Below, one piece after another: positions 1-10,085 of a stretch of 64,000 bases of DNA. Both the position numbers and the translations under genes were made by a program. The stretch's first letter is position 1, and every line of letters starts with the position of its first letter. The stretch spans positions 558,001 through 622,000 of the forward strand of contig JAPFFF010000041.1 of the NCBI GenBank assembly GCA_039105265.1. Reading direction: 5' to 3'. The notes under the pieces are model-generated. The model was not told where the DNA came from. It did not search any database and saw nothing but the letters and a program-made list of their open reading frames with translations. Origin of the DNA: Tritrichomonas musculus (taxonomy: Eukaryota; Parabasalia; Tritrichomonadida; Tritrichomonadidae).

Positions 1-1
1 G

Positions 2-832
2 ATGCATCCGTTGCTGCTGACTTATTATGACGATGTCTCAAAAATTGATCCTTTTGATGGAATGGACACTCTGAAGAAGAACATAAAAATGATCGTCAAC
101 AGCAAGAATGACGAAAGTGATGATTACTACAGTTATTATGATTCAAATGAAATAAACCATTTAAAAGAAAGAGAGAAAGAAAGTGAAAGGGCAATTCAAA
201 GAGCTTATCAGTTGACTTCACCTCACCCACATCAAAATAAACCTGTCAATTCTAAACCACAGAAAAAAAATGAAGTGTTCGCCGATGAGTTCATCCTTTC
301 TATCGGCGGAAAAACACCAAGAAGACAGCCTTCAAAAGTGACACAAAAAGTGACAGTTCACACAAATACTTTACGTTCTACATTGAGGAATGACTCCCAA
401 ATTGACCTTTTGAAGGTTGAAAATTTGACCTTTTCTAACAAAGAAAAAAATCGACCTGTAACCGCTTGGTCTAAGGTCAAACAAGAGGTCAAATTGGAAG
501 ATAAATGGAATAACGATTTGACAGTGTCAAATTTGAAATTTACAGTTAATAAACGGCCGAAACCTCATGTAACAAAATTGACTGCAACTTTGCCTTCTCA
601 ACCGCCAGAATTTTCTATGATTCATAGTGGTGATGTGAGAAAAAATGAAGTGAAAAAAAGCTTAACAAAAAGCGGACAGAAAGAAGTGAAAAAGTTGAAA
701 AATCCGAAATGGATAATTGAAAACGATCCTGTCATTTCTGATGAAGATGTGGAATTCTTTCTATTCACGACTCCTTTCATTTTGCCGCCTTCATTGATTA
801 ACAATGCAATAGAGAGGCAAAGAAAGAAGTGA
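2..832 (+). CDS. Unknown basic low-complexity protein, possibly 5'-truncated by the window edge
   Basis: This frame is open from the first codon of the window to a TGA at 830-832 (276 residues from ATG at 2). Only one base lies upstream, so the ATG may be internal and the N-terminus may be missing. The protein has an acidic tyrosine-rich stretch near residues 38-48, a charged helical segment around 55-65, then a long Lys/Thr/Ser-rich region rich in short beta-prone valine motifs. The C-terminus is more hydrophobic (FFLFTTPFILPPSL) and ends RQRKK. I recognise no family and see no signal peptide or membrane span. A two-hairpin repeat begins about 20 nt after the stop and could serve in the 3' UTR. 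That the frame is a real gene rests on its length in such AT-rich DNA and on balanced codon use. Confidence 0.65.
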   Translation: MHPLLLTYYDDVSKIDPFDGMDTLKKNIKMIVNSKNDESDDYYSYYDSNEINHLKEREKESERAIQRAYQLTSPHPHQNKPVNSKPQKKNEVFADEFILSIGGKTPRRQPSKVTQKVTVHTNTLRSTLRNDSQIDLLKVENLTFSNKEKNRPVTAWSKVKQEVKLEDKWNNDLTVSNLKFTVNKRPKPHVTKLTATLPSQPPEFSMIHSGDVRKNEVKKSLTKSGQKEVKKLKNPKWIIENDPVISDEDVEFFLFTTPFILPPSLINNAIERQRKK

Positions 833-850
833 TATTTATTTAAAAAATAA

Positions 851-967
851 ATGAAGTAGCTTTTTGAAAGGCGTAGCCTTCAAAAAGCTACTTCAATTTA
901 TGTTTAATTATCTGTTTTATAACTTTTTGAGTATTTTACAAAACTCAAAAAGTGATACCTAGATAAT
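851..967 (+). repeat. Two-hairpin interspersed repeat, copy 1
   Basis: This 117-bp unit recurs in inverted orientation at 60885-61001 with only a few differences. It contains two hairpins. The first (853-894) has arms of about 19 nt around a GTA loop with one bulged A. The second (about 923-953) has 11-nt arms ACTTTTTGAGT and ACTCAAAAAGT. Each copy lies just downstream of a gene. No target-site duplication was obvious. Confidence 0.8.
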
Positions 968-1164
968 TTTATATTATTTGTATGTTTTTGAATAAATGCT
1001 AAAAATAATAATTTTTTTTTACTGGTAGCTCTTGAACTTTTAATATCAAATAAAAGTTTCTGGACAGTCTAACAAGCATGGAAAAGAAAAGTTAAAAATT
1101 AGGCCATTGTATTGTGCCATATAAAAATAATAATTAGTAATAATTAGACTGTTCAATGATTGAA

Positions 1165-1367
1165 GTCCGTTGATGTAAAAGTTATATTAGAGACTGATAT
1201 AATAACTCTTGTATCAACTGAACTTTCATCATCTGGAATTAAATTAGTAACAATAATCATATCTGCAACGAATGAGAACCAAATAAAAGCATTGATATTA
1301 ATTCAACAAATGAGAAGGAAATAAAAACCCTGTTTAAAAAAAAATGGTTACTAAAAATCCACCAATA
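1165..1367 (+). pseudogene. Relic of the neighbouring ankyrin gene
   Basis: The left part (about 1165-1255) matches the ankyrin gene near 2615-2705, including the shared stretch GAACTTTCATCATCTGGAAT. The right part (about 1290-1367) matches that gene's 3' end and UTR, including ACTAAAAATCCACCAAT. The roughly 780 bp between these segments are missing, so this is a copy fused by an internal deletion and littered with stops. It lies immediately upstream of the intact gene. Together with the 6766-8118 copy it shows that this gene has been duplicated repeatedly in place. Confidence 0.75.
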
Positions 1368-1457
1368 ATAAGCTTGTTTCATCATTGTTTAAAAAAAATT
1401 GATTGTAAAATGATCGTTGACAAAAATTTTTTTCCAATTTTGGTATTATTTTTCCAA

Positions 1458-1463
1458 TCATTT
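1458..1463 (+). promoter_or_regulatory. Candidate initiator (TCATTT)
   Basis: TCATTT ends six bases before the ATG at 1469. It fits the trichomonad initiator consensus TCA-Y-W-W, in which transcription starts at the A. A start there would give a 9-nt leader, which is normal for this lineage. Confidence 0.5.
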
Positions 1464-1468
1464 AAATC

Positions 1469-3589
1469 ATGGAGTTTAATCATATTTTAATTTTCAATGG
1501 TGAAAGATACCAATTATCGATTGATTATTCGAGAGCAATGCAGGTTCTCCCTCAGATACCACAAGAAATAGGATCAAAATTATTAAAAAATGAAGATTAT
1601 ACCGTCGAATCGCAAGTACAACTCGAAGTTTTTCAAAACTTTTTAGATTATTGGAAAACTTCAAAAGAACCAAAAATTAATTCAGATAATCTCTTTGAAT
1701 ATCATCTCCTCAGCCAAGAATTCGGTTTAATGAAAGATATTCTCTCTAAAAAGACAGACGGAAAAGATTTTCATATATCAAGTCTCAAATACATCTTAAA
1801 TCTCAACGATCAAAATACGTTATTAAACAGATCACCACACGAAGGATACATTGCATTACATTTAGATTCTTTCCTTGCAGAAAACGAGGAAGAAATGCTC
1901 AAAATCCCAATCAATTCCCTTTACAACATCTTTTTCCACACAGAAAGAATTCTCACTGACCATCAAAAAGCTTTTGACTTCATCGACAAAAACAAAAATA
2001 ACGATCCAAACCTTTTGACGCTTCTTCCGAGTTTGGATTCACAAAAGTTGAATCCCAATGATGTCATTGACTCGATCACGAAATCGCAAGAAAACATTGG
2101 ATTCATTCCGAAAGTTTCTCCTTCAATTTTTGATTCGTACGAGTCTCAAATCATCCAATTGAAAGAGCAAAATCAAATCTGTCAAAGTGTGATAAACAAA
2201 TTGATTTTCACTTTACTCAATACAAATCATGATTCTTATTCTGATACTTTTTATATTGTAATAAAGGAACTTGTTGCCTCGATATTGCATGAAAATTTCT
2301 ATGATGTGAACTCAAAATTTCCATACGAAGATGAAAAATGCAGACTTGAAATAACTCCATTGTGCATTGCTGTTTCATTAGAAGACATTGAACTTGTTAA
2401 ATACCTGTTAACAAAGCCAGGAATTGATGTAAATGCTAAATCATTCGTAGGAGAAGGCAAGCGTCTCTTTGATGAATCAATTCAATTATTCAAAGATGAA
2501 GAAGAAAAGCTAAAGATAGAAGCATTTCAAAGTGAGGAAGAAATTACGCCATTGTATTTGGCAATTGAAAAAGAAAATATTGAAATTATTAAGCTTTTGT
2601 TAGACTGTCCAAAGATCGACGTCAATGCAAAAGTTTTATTAGAAACAGGTACATATACTATTGTGTCAGCCGAACTTTCATCATCTGGAATAAAATTAGC
2701 AAGATCAATTGTGAAGTCACCAGAAACAATTCTTCAATCAGAGGAAAACATCAGGAAAACATTTAAAATTGCAAATGATAGAAAAGAAATGAATGCATTT
2801 CATTTAGCCATTGAAAAAAATAACATAGAAATCATCAAACTTTTATTATCACATCCTGAACTTGATGTGAATATCAAATCAATTAGAATTGGATACTTGC
2901 AAGAAGCAAAACTTGGACCTAAAAAATTACTTTCTGGATACAATAGATATGCTGAAATGAGTGCACTACATCTTGCCATTGATAAGACAAAAAATATGGA
3001 AATCTTGAAACTTCTTCTGGCACGCACTGAACTTGATGTAAATGTTAAATTAATTAATATTGAATCAAACACATCATTTACTTTACTGGCAATAGGAATT
3101 TTTGGATCATACTATAGTAAATCACCAATGTTAAATTCACTGTCTGATACAAAAATACCATTAGATAAGCAAGCTGCTGAATATGAAGATGAAAGAAAAG
3201 AAAAAACAGCTTTGTATTATGCCATTGAAATTGGAAATACGGAAGCAGTCAATCTTTTATTATCTCGAAAAGGACTTGATATCAACAGCAAATCGCTTGA
3301 AGTGTCTTATTTAAAGATAGCACTTTCGAAATCGGAACAATTGACAATACAAGAAAAGGCACCAGAAATAGCAAAAAAGATAGAAGATGGCAAGAAAGAA
3401 ATCAAGCCAAAGAAAAAAGAAGAGACAGCTCTGCACTTAGCAGTAAAATATTCAAACATAAAAATCATTTCAGCTCTTCTTCAGAATAAAAGCATTGACA
3501 TTAATGTAATTAATGGAGAAGGTAAAAAGCCAATTGATCTAACAAATGATAAAAAAATAAAAACTCTATTACAAAAATCACCTCACTAA
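1469..3589 (+). CDS. Ankyrin-repeat protein with BTB/BACK-like N-terminus
   Basis: The 706-residue protein probably acts as a protein-interaction scaffold. Residues 1-190 resemble the divergent BTB/BACK-like N-termini seen on many trichomonad ankyrin proteins. From about residue 290 there are six ankyrin units, each with a core like TPLxLAIEKxNIEIIKLLL followed by a DVN-type turn. They are separated by unusually long charged linkers of 20-40 residues. The last unit ends NVINGEGKKPIDLT, a standard ankyrin cap. The ATG at 1469 is chosen because a TCATTT initiator lies just upstream. A truncated paralogue lies at 6766-8118 and a smaller relic at 1165-1367. Its partner and cellular location cannot be told from sequence. 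Confidence 0.9.
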   Translation: MEFNHILIFNGERYQLSIDYSRAMQVLPQIPQEIGSKLLKNEDYTVESQVQLEVFQNFLDYWKTSKEPKINSDNLFEYHLLSQEFGLMKDILSKKTDGKDFHISSLKYILNLNDQNTLLNRSPHEGYIALHLDSFLAENEEEMLKIPINSLYNIFFHTERILTDHQKAFDFIDKNKNNDPNLLTLLPSLDSQKLNPNDVIDSITKSQENIGFIPKVSPSIFDSYESQIIQLKEQNQICQSVINKLIFTLLNTNHDSYSDTFYIVIKELVASILHENFYDVNSKFPYEDEKCRLEITPLCIAVSLEDIELVKYLLTKPGIDVNAKSFVGEGKRLFDESIQLFKDEEEKLKIEAFQSEEEITPLYLAIEKENIEIIKLLLDCPKIDVNAKVLLETGTYTIVSAELSSSGIKLARSIVKSPETILQSEENIRKTFKIANDRKEMNAFHLAIEKNNIEIIKLLLSHPELDVNIKSIRIGYLQEAKLGPKKLLSGYNRYAEMSALHLAIDKTKNMEILKLLLARTELDVNVKLINIESNTSFTLLAIGIFGSYYSKSPMLNSLSDTKIPLDKQAAEYEDERKEKTALYYAIEIGNTEAVNLLLSRKGLDINSKSLEVSYLKIALSKSEQLTIQEKAPEIAKKIEDGKKEIKPKKKEETALHLAVKYSNIKIISALLQNKSIDINVINGEGKKPIDLTNDKKIKTLLQKSPH

Positions 3590-3617
3590 AAATCCACCAA
3601 TTATACAAATATTATAA

Positions 3618-3785
3618 TATTTATTTATAGAATTGCAACCGATGCTCATTATGCAATCACATTGATTATGTTTCCAGACCATTCTCATGTATCCTTTCTC
3701 TCCCCACGCTGGTCTCCAAGCGTTTCTCCACTTGTATAAAGCTGGAATGATGCATTAGAAGCGTCGACAACTGCAGCAGCAGGAT
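3618..3785 (-). pseudogene. 3' relic of the papain-family gene
   Basis: Read on the minus strand, this matches the 3' end of the cysteine protease homologue at 8665-9612 at high identity. About 100 bp, corresponding to roughly 8773-8873, are deleted from the middle. The relic sits just downstream of the intact ankyrin gene, as the full gene sits downstream of the broken ankyrin copy. The two genes were therefore duplicated as one block. Confidence 0.8.
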
Positions 3786-3799
3786 ATATTAGAGTAAAT

Positions 3800-4022
3800 T
3801 GGATATTCTGCATTTAATGATTTCGCTCAATGATGAACATCTATTGAAATCATCGTTTCCAATTGAAGTTAAATTTATTCGAATAGATATGAATAAGATA
3901 TGCACTAACTTCATTTTCTTTCTTTCTAATGATGACTTTTTCATTGATTGAAATATGTTGAGCATCTTCACTTTCAAGAGGCTCAACATTGAATCTTTTC
4001 CCTGATATAGAAGTAACAACAA
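3800..4022 (-). pseudogene. Coding relic of unknown family
   Basis: One minus-strand frame reads about 55 protein-like residues (including SGKRFNVEPLESEDAQHI and RKKENEVSAYLIHIYSNKF) before stops. There is no ATG and no continuation. The composition is that of a former gene, but I do not recognise the family. The flanking 4023-4496 is AT-rich with nothing clear beyond a short Pro/Lys-codon stretch near 4205-4260. Confidence 0.35.
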
Positions 4023-4496
4023 GATCCAATAATCACTAATTAACGTTGTAATCCCATAAGTAGTCTTGTTATTTTTTTAAAAAGAATTAAATAATTTGAA
4101 AAGCGTAGTTTAGTGATTATTACTCATCTTATGTGTCAGTTTCCAAATAAATATTATATGAATTAAAACTGCAATGAAAAGAAAATATTAAATTAATTCA
4201 CCTTAAAGCTGTACAGCCAAAAGAACCTAAACCAAAACCACATAAGCCATCAAAACAAAAAGATTTTGTTTTTTTTTTTAATAAAAATATATATGTTTAT
4301 TTATAAAATGCAAAATAAACAAGAAATCAATTAGAAAAAAAAAATTGTTTATTTAAAAAAAATTATATTAATAAGCAGCATTCGGATTTTGCTTGTTTAT
4401 TATCATTTTCATTTTTTTTATTGTGACTTTTTTGATTCTCACTATGCTGACTCTTTTGGGTTTGTGATTTCAAATTACTTTGCTTTTTTTCCTGTT

Positions 4497-5715
4497 TTAA
4501 TTTACTTTTAACTTTTTTTTTATTTGCTTGATTTTTTTATCTAATAATTCTTCTTCCTCATTAAGTGCTTTTTCTTTCAAAAGAATGTCTAGTAATTCCG
4601 CTGCATTTTTATCACCTGCTTCAGCAGCCATCCTGGAATATCTTATAGCTTCATCAATATCTTTTGGAATTCCATCACCTTTTTCAAGGATAAAAGCATA
4701 ACTAATCATTCCAAAAATATCACCATTATCAGCAGCCATTTTGTAATATTTTGCAGATTCTTTTTTACTTGTATTTTTCAGTATATCTGCATAATATTTC
4801 ATTGATATTACATTACCTTTATCGGCTGCAATTTTGAAATACTTTGAAGCTTCTTGTATATCAGTTGGAACTCCATCTCCATTTAATAAGATCAGTGCAT
4901 ATTTGTGCATTCCTTCAATACAACCATTTTCTGCTGCCAATTTGAAGTATTTCCTAGATTCTTTCACATCTACTGGGATTCCTTCCCCTTTTTCCAACAT
5001 TATAGCATAATTATACATCGAAGATGGATTTCCATTTTCGGCAGACAATTTATAGTATTTTGCAGCTTCCTTCAAATCAACAGGGATACCTTCAGCACCA
5101 TTATATAATATCAATGCTATATTTGAAAGGCAGGTTTTATCCCCTTTATCAAATGACATTTTGTAATACTTAAAAGCTTCCTTTTTATCTACAGGAATTC
5201 CATTACCATCATCTAACATGAGTGCATAATTAATCATTCCACTAATATGGCCATTATCTGCTGCTAGTTTAAAATATTTTGCAGCTTCTTTTTTATTTTC
5301 AGGAATTCCATCCCCTTCATAATTTAATAACCCATATGGGTTATTATCTGCTGCTAGTTTAAAATATTTTGCAGTTTGCTTTGTCTTCATTTTTTGGAAC
5401 ACCATATCCTTTTTTGCAATAAGTACCATATGCATGTAAACAATAAGGATCTTCTAGATCAGCTCCTAATTTCAAATATTTTGCTGATTCAGATAATGAA
5501 ACGCCGACACCTTTTCCTTCAATAAGGAGTTCTGAATAACGAATTATTGCTTTAATGTAACCTTTATCCGCTGACATTTTGATGTAATTAGCACCTTGTT
5601 TTTCATCTTTTGGTACTTGGTTCCCTTCAAGAAGAAGAAGACCATATTCATACATCGAATGAGTATCACCTTTTTCTGCATTTAATTTGAGTTCTTGGGG
5701 ACTAAAGCTGCTCAT
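4497..5715 (-). pseudogene. Sel1-repeat protein, split by one frameshift
   Basis: ATG at 5713-5715 opens a frame of Sel1-like repeats with cores such as AxxGYxxAxYxYGxLLxxG and VPKDxxxAxxYxK. That frame runs off near 5360-5385. The neighbouring frame continues with about seven more repeats to a stop at 4497. The junction falls at the start of a repeat where the shared 31-nt stretch recurs at about 5262-5292 and 5341-5371, and the repeat there is several residues short. A slip or deletion between repeats is the likely cause. If repaired the protein would be about 405 residues, ending in a lysine-rich coiled tail (IKQIKKKLKVN). Sel1 proteins are alpha-solenoid adaptors. A sequencing error is possible. 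Confidence 0.75.
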
Positions 5716-6204
5716 ATTAAACGTCTTTTTTGTTTTTTACTTTTGGTAAAATAAAAATGACCAGATAAGATTTAACGAGAAATTTCTCGTTAATTTTATT
5801 TTTAAATTGAAAAAAACAATTACAGTAAGGAAAAACGTCTTGGACCGTATTGAATAATCTTGGACTGATTATTTATGATTGAATTGAAGCATTTAAAATT
5901 TAGTTAAATTTATTTAGTACTTTTGTATTATTATTCATTTTTGAAAGGACCAAAATCTTATCTTCTCAATCTGGTACAAAACGATTTGAGAAAAAAAATT
6001 CACCTTTTCCGATCAATTAAGAAGGTTGCGAAAGCTTAGAATTTACAGAAAGTAGGAAATTCTCAAGATATTCCAATATGCTTCTAAATGAATAATGCGT
6101 CAGTTTAAAAGGATTGAATAATTGAATTCAACACGATATTTAATTGATTAAGATAACTTTCAAATCTTCAGTTGCTTGCTTCGCATATTTGACATTTCGA
6201 TAAT

Positions 6205-6453
6205 TTATATATGCATGTACTTACCTTTTATCTTTGGTTGTGGGAATTTTGCGCGATATAATATCACCAAAATTGGTAAAGCATCATGAATCTGCGAAAA
6301 TTCGATGTCTGGTTCGATATTTTAGACAAGAACGTAAGTATGTCCTTCAATTAAAATTCTACCAGTTTCATTGTCCTCATGTGAAAGCTGAATTGGGAAA
6401 TCATCTAATTTGGTGTAATTAAGTTCATGAATCGCCTTCAATTCTGTTTCACG
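6205..6453 (-). pseudogene. Coding relic of unknown family
   Basis: A minus-strand frame reads about 80 protein-like residues (RETELKAIHELNYTKLDDF, SHEDNETGRILIEGHTYVLV, then NIEPDIEFSQIHDALPILVI). It is interrupted by one in-frame TAA and has no start. Composition and hydrophobic spacing suggest a decayed gene. The family is not recognised. The rest of 5716-6765 shows nothing else I can support. Confidence 0.4.
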
Positions 6454-6765
6454 AGATATAATTTAATTTTTATCTATTATACAATGATACATGTAGAAGT
6501 TATATATGATTTAATTTGCAAATGATAATCAATATAATCTAATATTTCGATTTTATTTTTTTTATCTCCTGCAATGGAAAAAATGCCAAAATCCCAATTT
6601 TTGGCTGAGATGATATATTTATTTATATTAATGATTAAGTACTTAACATATTGATATACTTCATTTATTGTCAAAGTCTTTGTATCTAAAGAATATTGCA
6701 AAATAAAAAAAAATTTACGAAAAATTTTATAAATTTTCCGATCACATTTAAATTCTTGACTGTAG

Positions 6766-8118
6766 AGTTTTGAATTCACAAAAGTTGAATCCCAATGATG
6801 TCATTGACTCGATCACGAAATCGCAAGACAACATTGGATTCATTCCGAAAGTTTCTCCTTCAATTTTTGATTCATACGAGTCTCAAATCATCCAATTGAA
6901 AAAGCAGAATCAAATCTGTCAAAGTGCGATAAGCAAATTGATTTTCACTTTACTCAATATAGCTAATAATTCTGATTCTTATTCTTTTATCATAAAGGAA
7001 CTTGTTGCCTCGATATTGCATGGAAATTTCAATTATGTGAACTCAAAATTTTCATACGAAGTAACTCCATTGTCCATTGCTATTAAATTAGAAAACATTG
7101 AACTTGTTAAATACATGTCAACAAAGCCAGGAATTGATGTAAATACCAAATCATTTATAGGTGATGGCAAAGAAATCAAAGAAGTATCTTTTGAATTATT
7201 CAGAGATGAAGAAGAAAAGCTAAAGATAGAGGTATTTCAAAGTGAGGAAGAAATTACGCCATTGTATTTGGCAATTGAAAAAGAGAATATTGAAATTATT
7301 AAGCTTTTGTTAGACTGTCCAAAGATCGACGTCAATGCAAAAGATATATCAGAAACAGGTACATATACTATTGCATCTGCCGAACTTTCATCATTTATAA
7401 TTAAATTACTAGGAACAATTGTGGGGTCGCCGGAAACTTTTCTACAATCACAAGAAAACATCAGGAAAACATTTAAAATTGCAAATGATAGAAAAGAAAT
7501 GAATGCATTTCATTTTGCCATTGAAAAAAATAACATAGAAATCATCAAACTTTTATTATCACATCCTGAACTTGATGTGAATACTGAATTAATAAAGATG
7601 TAGTACTCTATGGAAGCAAAACTTGGATATGAAAAATATGCAGAAATGAGTGCATTACATCTTGCAATTAAAAATAATAGTATAGAAATCATCAGCCTTT
7701 TGCTAGGGCAAACTGAACTTGATATAAATATTGAATTAATTGAAATCGACAGTATTATTTCAATATCTTTACTGGCGTTAGGATTTATTAGTTAAAGACA
7801 AATCACTATTAATAGATTCAATGTATGATACAAAAATACCATTAGATAAACCAATTGCTGAAGCCTTTAAAAAAAGAACAGAAAAGACAGCAACAAATCA
7901 CTTGAAGAGTCTTATTTTAAAATAGCACTCTCAGAATCAGAGCAATTGGTAATACAGGAAAAAGCACCAGAAATAGCAAGAATGATAGATGATATCAAGA
8001 AAGAAGCCACTTCAAAGCCAAAAGAAGAGACTGCCCCGCACTTAGCAGAACAAAAAGCAAGTACAAAAACCTGCTAAAAAAATCAGATCACTAAAAATCC
8101 ACCAATTAAACAAATATT
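6766..8118 (+). pseudogene. 5'-truncated, frameshifted ankyrin paralogue
   Basis: Homology to the intact ankyrin gene starts abruptly at 6766, matching that gene from about 2033. It continues past the equivalent of the stop codon into the 3' UTR (CACTAAAAATCCACCAATT). The first 277 codons are open and nearly identical in the early part (SQKLNPNDVIDSITKSQ). A TAG then occurs at 7601-7603. A second open piece follows at 7610-7795 in another frame, and further frame-broken remains run to about 8097. The BTB-like first 190 residues are absent. A short protein from an internal start cannot be excluded, but the locus reads as a decaying duplicate. Confidence 0.85.
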
Positions 8119-8664
8119 TCTTTTAAAAAAATAAAAAACAATACATATAAACCTTTTTAGGGTGTTCAATAAGTTTTTAGGTTCTCAAAGAATACAAAGA
8201 AATAAAACTAAAAAAATGTGATCTATATAATTTTTTATAACATGACCACTATTTATCTAGGTCAGATCTTACTATTTCTTAAATAACCATTAAAAATTTC
8301 TTTTTCCATTTCAATTAACAAATCTTTACAATTTTTTTAAATTTAACTTTGTTAAAATATTACATATTGCATTTCATGAATTATATATTACTTAGAAATA
8401 AAAAAAAAAAAAAAAAAAAAAGGGAATACTTATCGCCCCAATACTTATTGACCCTGGAGGTTAAGGTCAATATTGACCTTGCATCGTACATCAGAAAAAA
8501 AGTTCGAAACTTTTTTGTACTTTTGCAAAAAATACCATGAGTAGCTTTTATTTTCTGAAGAACGATAAAGGCCATTTTTGACCTTAACTGCTGCGTGCAA
8601 ATAAGATTACTGACAAATCCGATTTCCCAACAACAACAACAACAAAAAAAAATTATTTTTTTAT
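8119..8664. other. Gene-free spacer with mariner-like end and A22 tract
   Basis: No gene was found. At about 8160 lies AGGGTGTTCAATAAGTTTTT, which resembles the ends of mariner-type transposons. No partner end was found. An A homopolymer of 22 occupies about 8401-8422. The first duplicated block lacks this spacer, so it was either inserted here or deleted there. Confidence 0.4.
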
Positions 8665-9612
8665 TTATAGAATTGCAACCGATGCCCATGATGCAATTCC
8701 ACACTGATTATGCTTCCAGACCATTCTCATGTATCCTTTCTCTCCCCACGCTGGCCCCCACGCGTTCCTCACAATCCAGTATTTCACTTCATTTTCAATT
8801 CCATAACCGACCACGCCAACACTCAAGTTGAGTATGTAGGGATCACAATTAGGCTCATCATAGATTCCGCTCGCATAAAGCTGGAACGATGCATTTGAAG
8901 CGTCGACAACTGCTGCTGCCGGACCAAACAACTCAATTTTCACGGCCATGTCTTCTTCATTCCCGTCTGGAACATCGTAGTAATCGGATATGACTGGTCC
9001 AACATGAGGTGTGTTTTCATACTTGCAGTTGCCTTGTGCTGCTGCGTATGCGTAATCCTTTCTGAGGCAGAGAAAACCGCCGTTTTCAATGATCGATTGA
9101 AATGCTGTGTTTGTGTCCCCGCCAGAGCATCCTGTGCACGATGTGACGCAGTCAATGAGGTGCTGCTCGGAGAATTTCTCCAAATGTCCAGTTGATATCG
9201 CATAATTTGTCTCTAGTGTCTGTATGGCTGAGAAGGCCCAATCAGCACCACATTGCATCATGTCTTCAATCGGATTTACAACTCCTCTATCGCGCCAATC
9301 AAATGAATTTGATCTGTCTTTTATCATGGTTGTGGTTTGATTGCGCTTGGATGGTTTAAAGCGGGTATTAAGAAGAGATTTGTATTCAGATGGAGTATAG
9401 GCGGCAAATTTATTAAGAGAAATTGAAAATTTCTTGTTGTATTTATTGTGCTCTCTGACAAAACGGGAGTTTGTAAGAAAAATTCCTAAACGGAAATGAT
9501 ATTCTTCTCCTGTGTAAAATTGATCCGTCGATCTCATCCATGCAAGGAAAGATTTTTCTTCATTTTGTAGATAATATGTACATGATGTAAAAGTTACTAA
9601 AAAAATAAGCAT
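8665..9612 (-). CDS. Papain-family (C1A) cysteine protease homologue, catalytically dead
   Basis: The 315-residue protein has the full layout of a cathepsin L-like zymogen: a short hydrophobic N-terminus, an ERFNIN-type prodomain helix at residues 37-56 (E..R...F..N), an FSISLNKFA motif, and a mature domain from about residue 104 with GCSGG at 161-165 and GYGIENEVKYWIVRNAWG at 269-286. The active site is altered. The catalytic Cys position of CGSCWAF is Asp (CGADWAF, D124). The His of NHAV is Leu (NLSV, L263). The oxyanion Gln equivalent is Met118. Only Asn283 remains. The reading frame is intact, so it is predicted to be a secreted or lysosomal pseudoenzyme that binds substrate or inhibitor. 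ATG at 9612 gives the prodomain at normal length. Confidence 0.9.
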   Translation of the reverse strand: MLIFLVTFTSCTYYLQNEEKSFLAWMRSTDQFYTGEEYHFRLGIFLTNSRFVREHNKYNKKFSISLNKFAAYTPSEYKSLLNTRFKPSKRNQTTTMIKDRSNSFDWRDRGVVNPIEDMMQCGADWAFSAIQTLETNYAISTGHLEKFSEQHLIDCVTSCTGCSGGDTNTAFQSIIENGGFLCLRKDYAYAAAQGNCKYENTPHVGPVISDYYDVPDGNEEDMAVKIELFGPAAAVVDASNASFQLYASGIYDEPNCDPYILNLSVGVVGYGIENEVKYWIVRNAWGPAWGEKGYMRMVWKHNQCGIASWASVAIL

Positions 9613-10085
9613 TTATATAATGAACTTTGACCAAATAAGTATTTAAAAATCAAGCCATCAAGATGTTGACATGAAGCAATATTTAAAGAATTCCTTATTG
9701 TCAAATATTTTTAATTTGGTGTAGATAGTTATTGTATTTATTAAATAAAGTAAAATTGTTAAAATTAAAAAGATTTTGTATTATGAAATAAAAATAATAT
9801 ATATATATAAGTTTTTAATTGTGATTTTTGACATATTCTTGATTATTTTTTGGATTTATTAGATAAAATTATATATATATATATTTATATCTGTTTTTTG
9901 GATAAAATTTTTTTTCACTTTTAAATTAATTATAATTCATTTTTTAGATTTAAATGTTATATTTACTGTGTGTTTAAAAATGTATATTAATATATAAGTA
10001 TTATTATCAAAGATAAAAAGCATTTTTAATTGAATAACTGACGATAAATTTATATTCAATTTTTAAAAAAAATAATTTTTAACTT
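9613..10085. other. AT-rich intergenic spacer
   Basis: This is a divergent intergenic region between the minus-strand protease homologue and the plus-strand BTB-like gene. It contains (AT)n tracts near 9800 and 9870. Nothing else was recognised. Confidence 0.5.

Noticed and set aside
6234-6422. Plus-strand 62-codon frame
   Set aside because: Antisense of a more protein-like minus-strand relic.
6477-6779. Minus-strand 100-codon frame
   Set aside because: Starts only at GTG, crosses the boundary of the duplicated ankyrin segment and has no recognisable family. Possibly a relic but not supportable as a gene.
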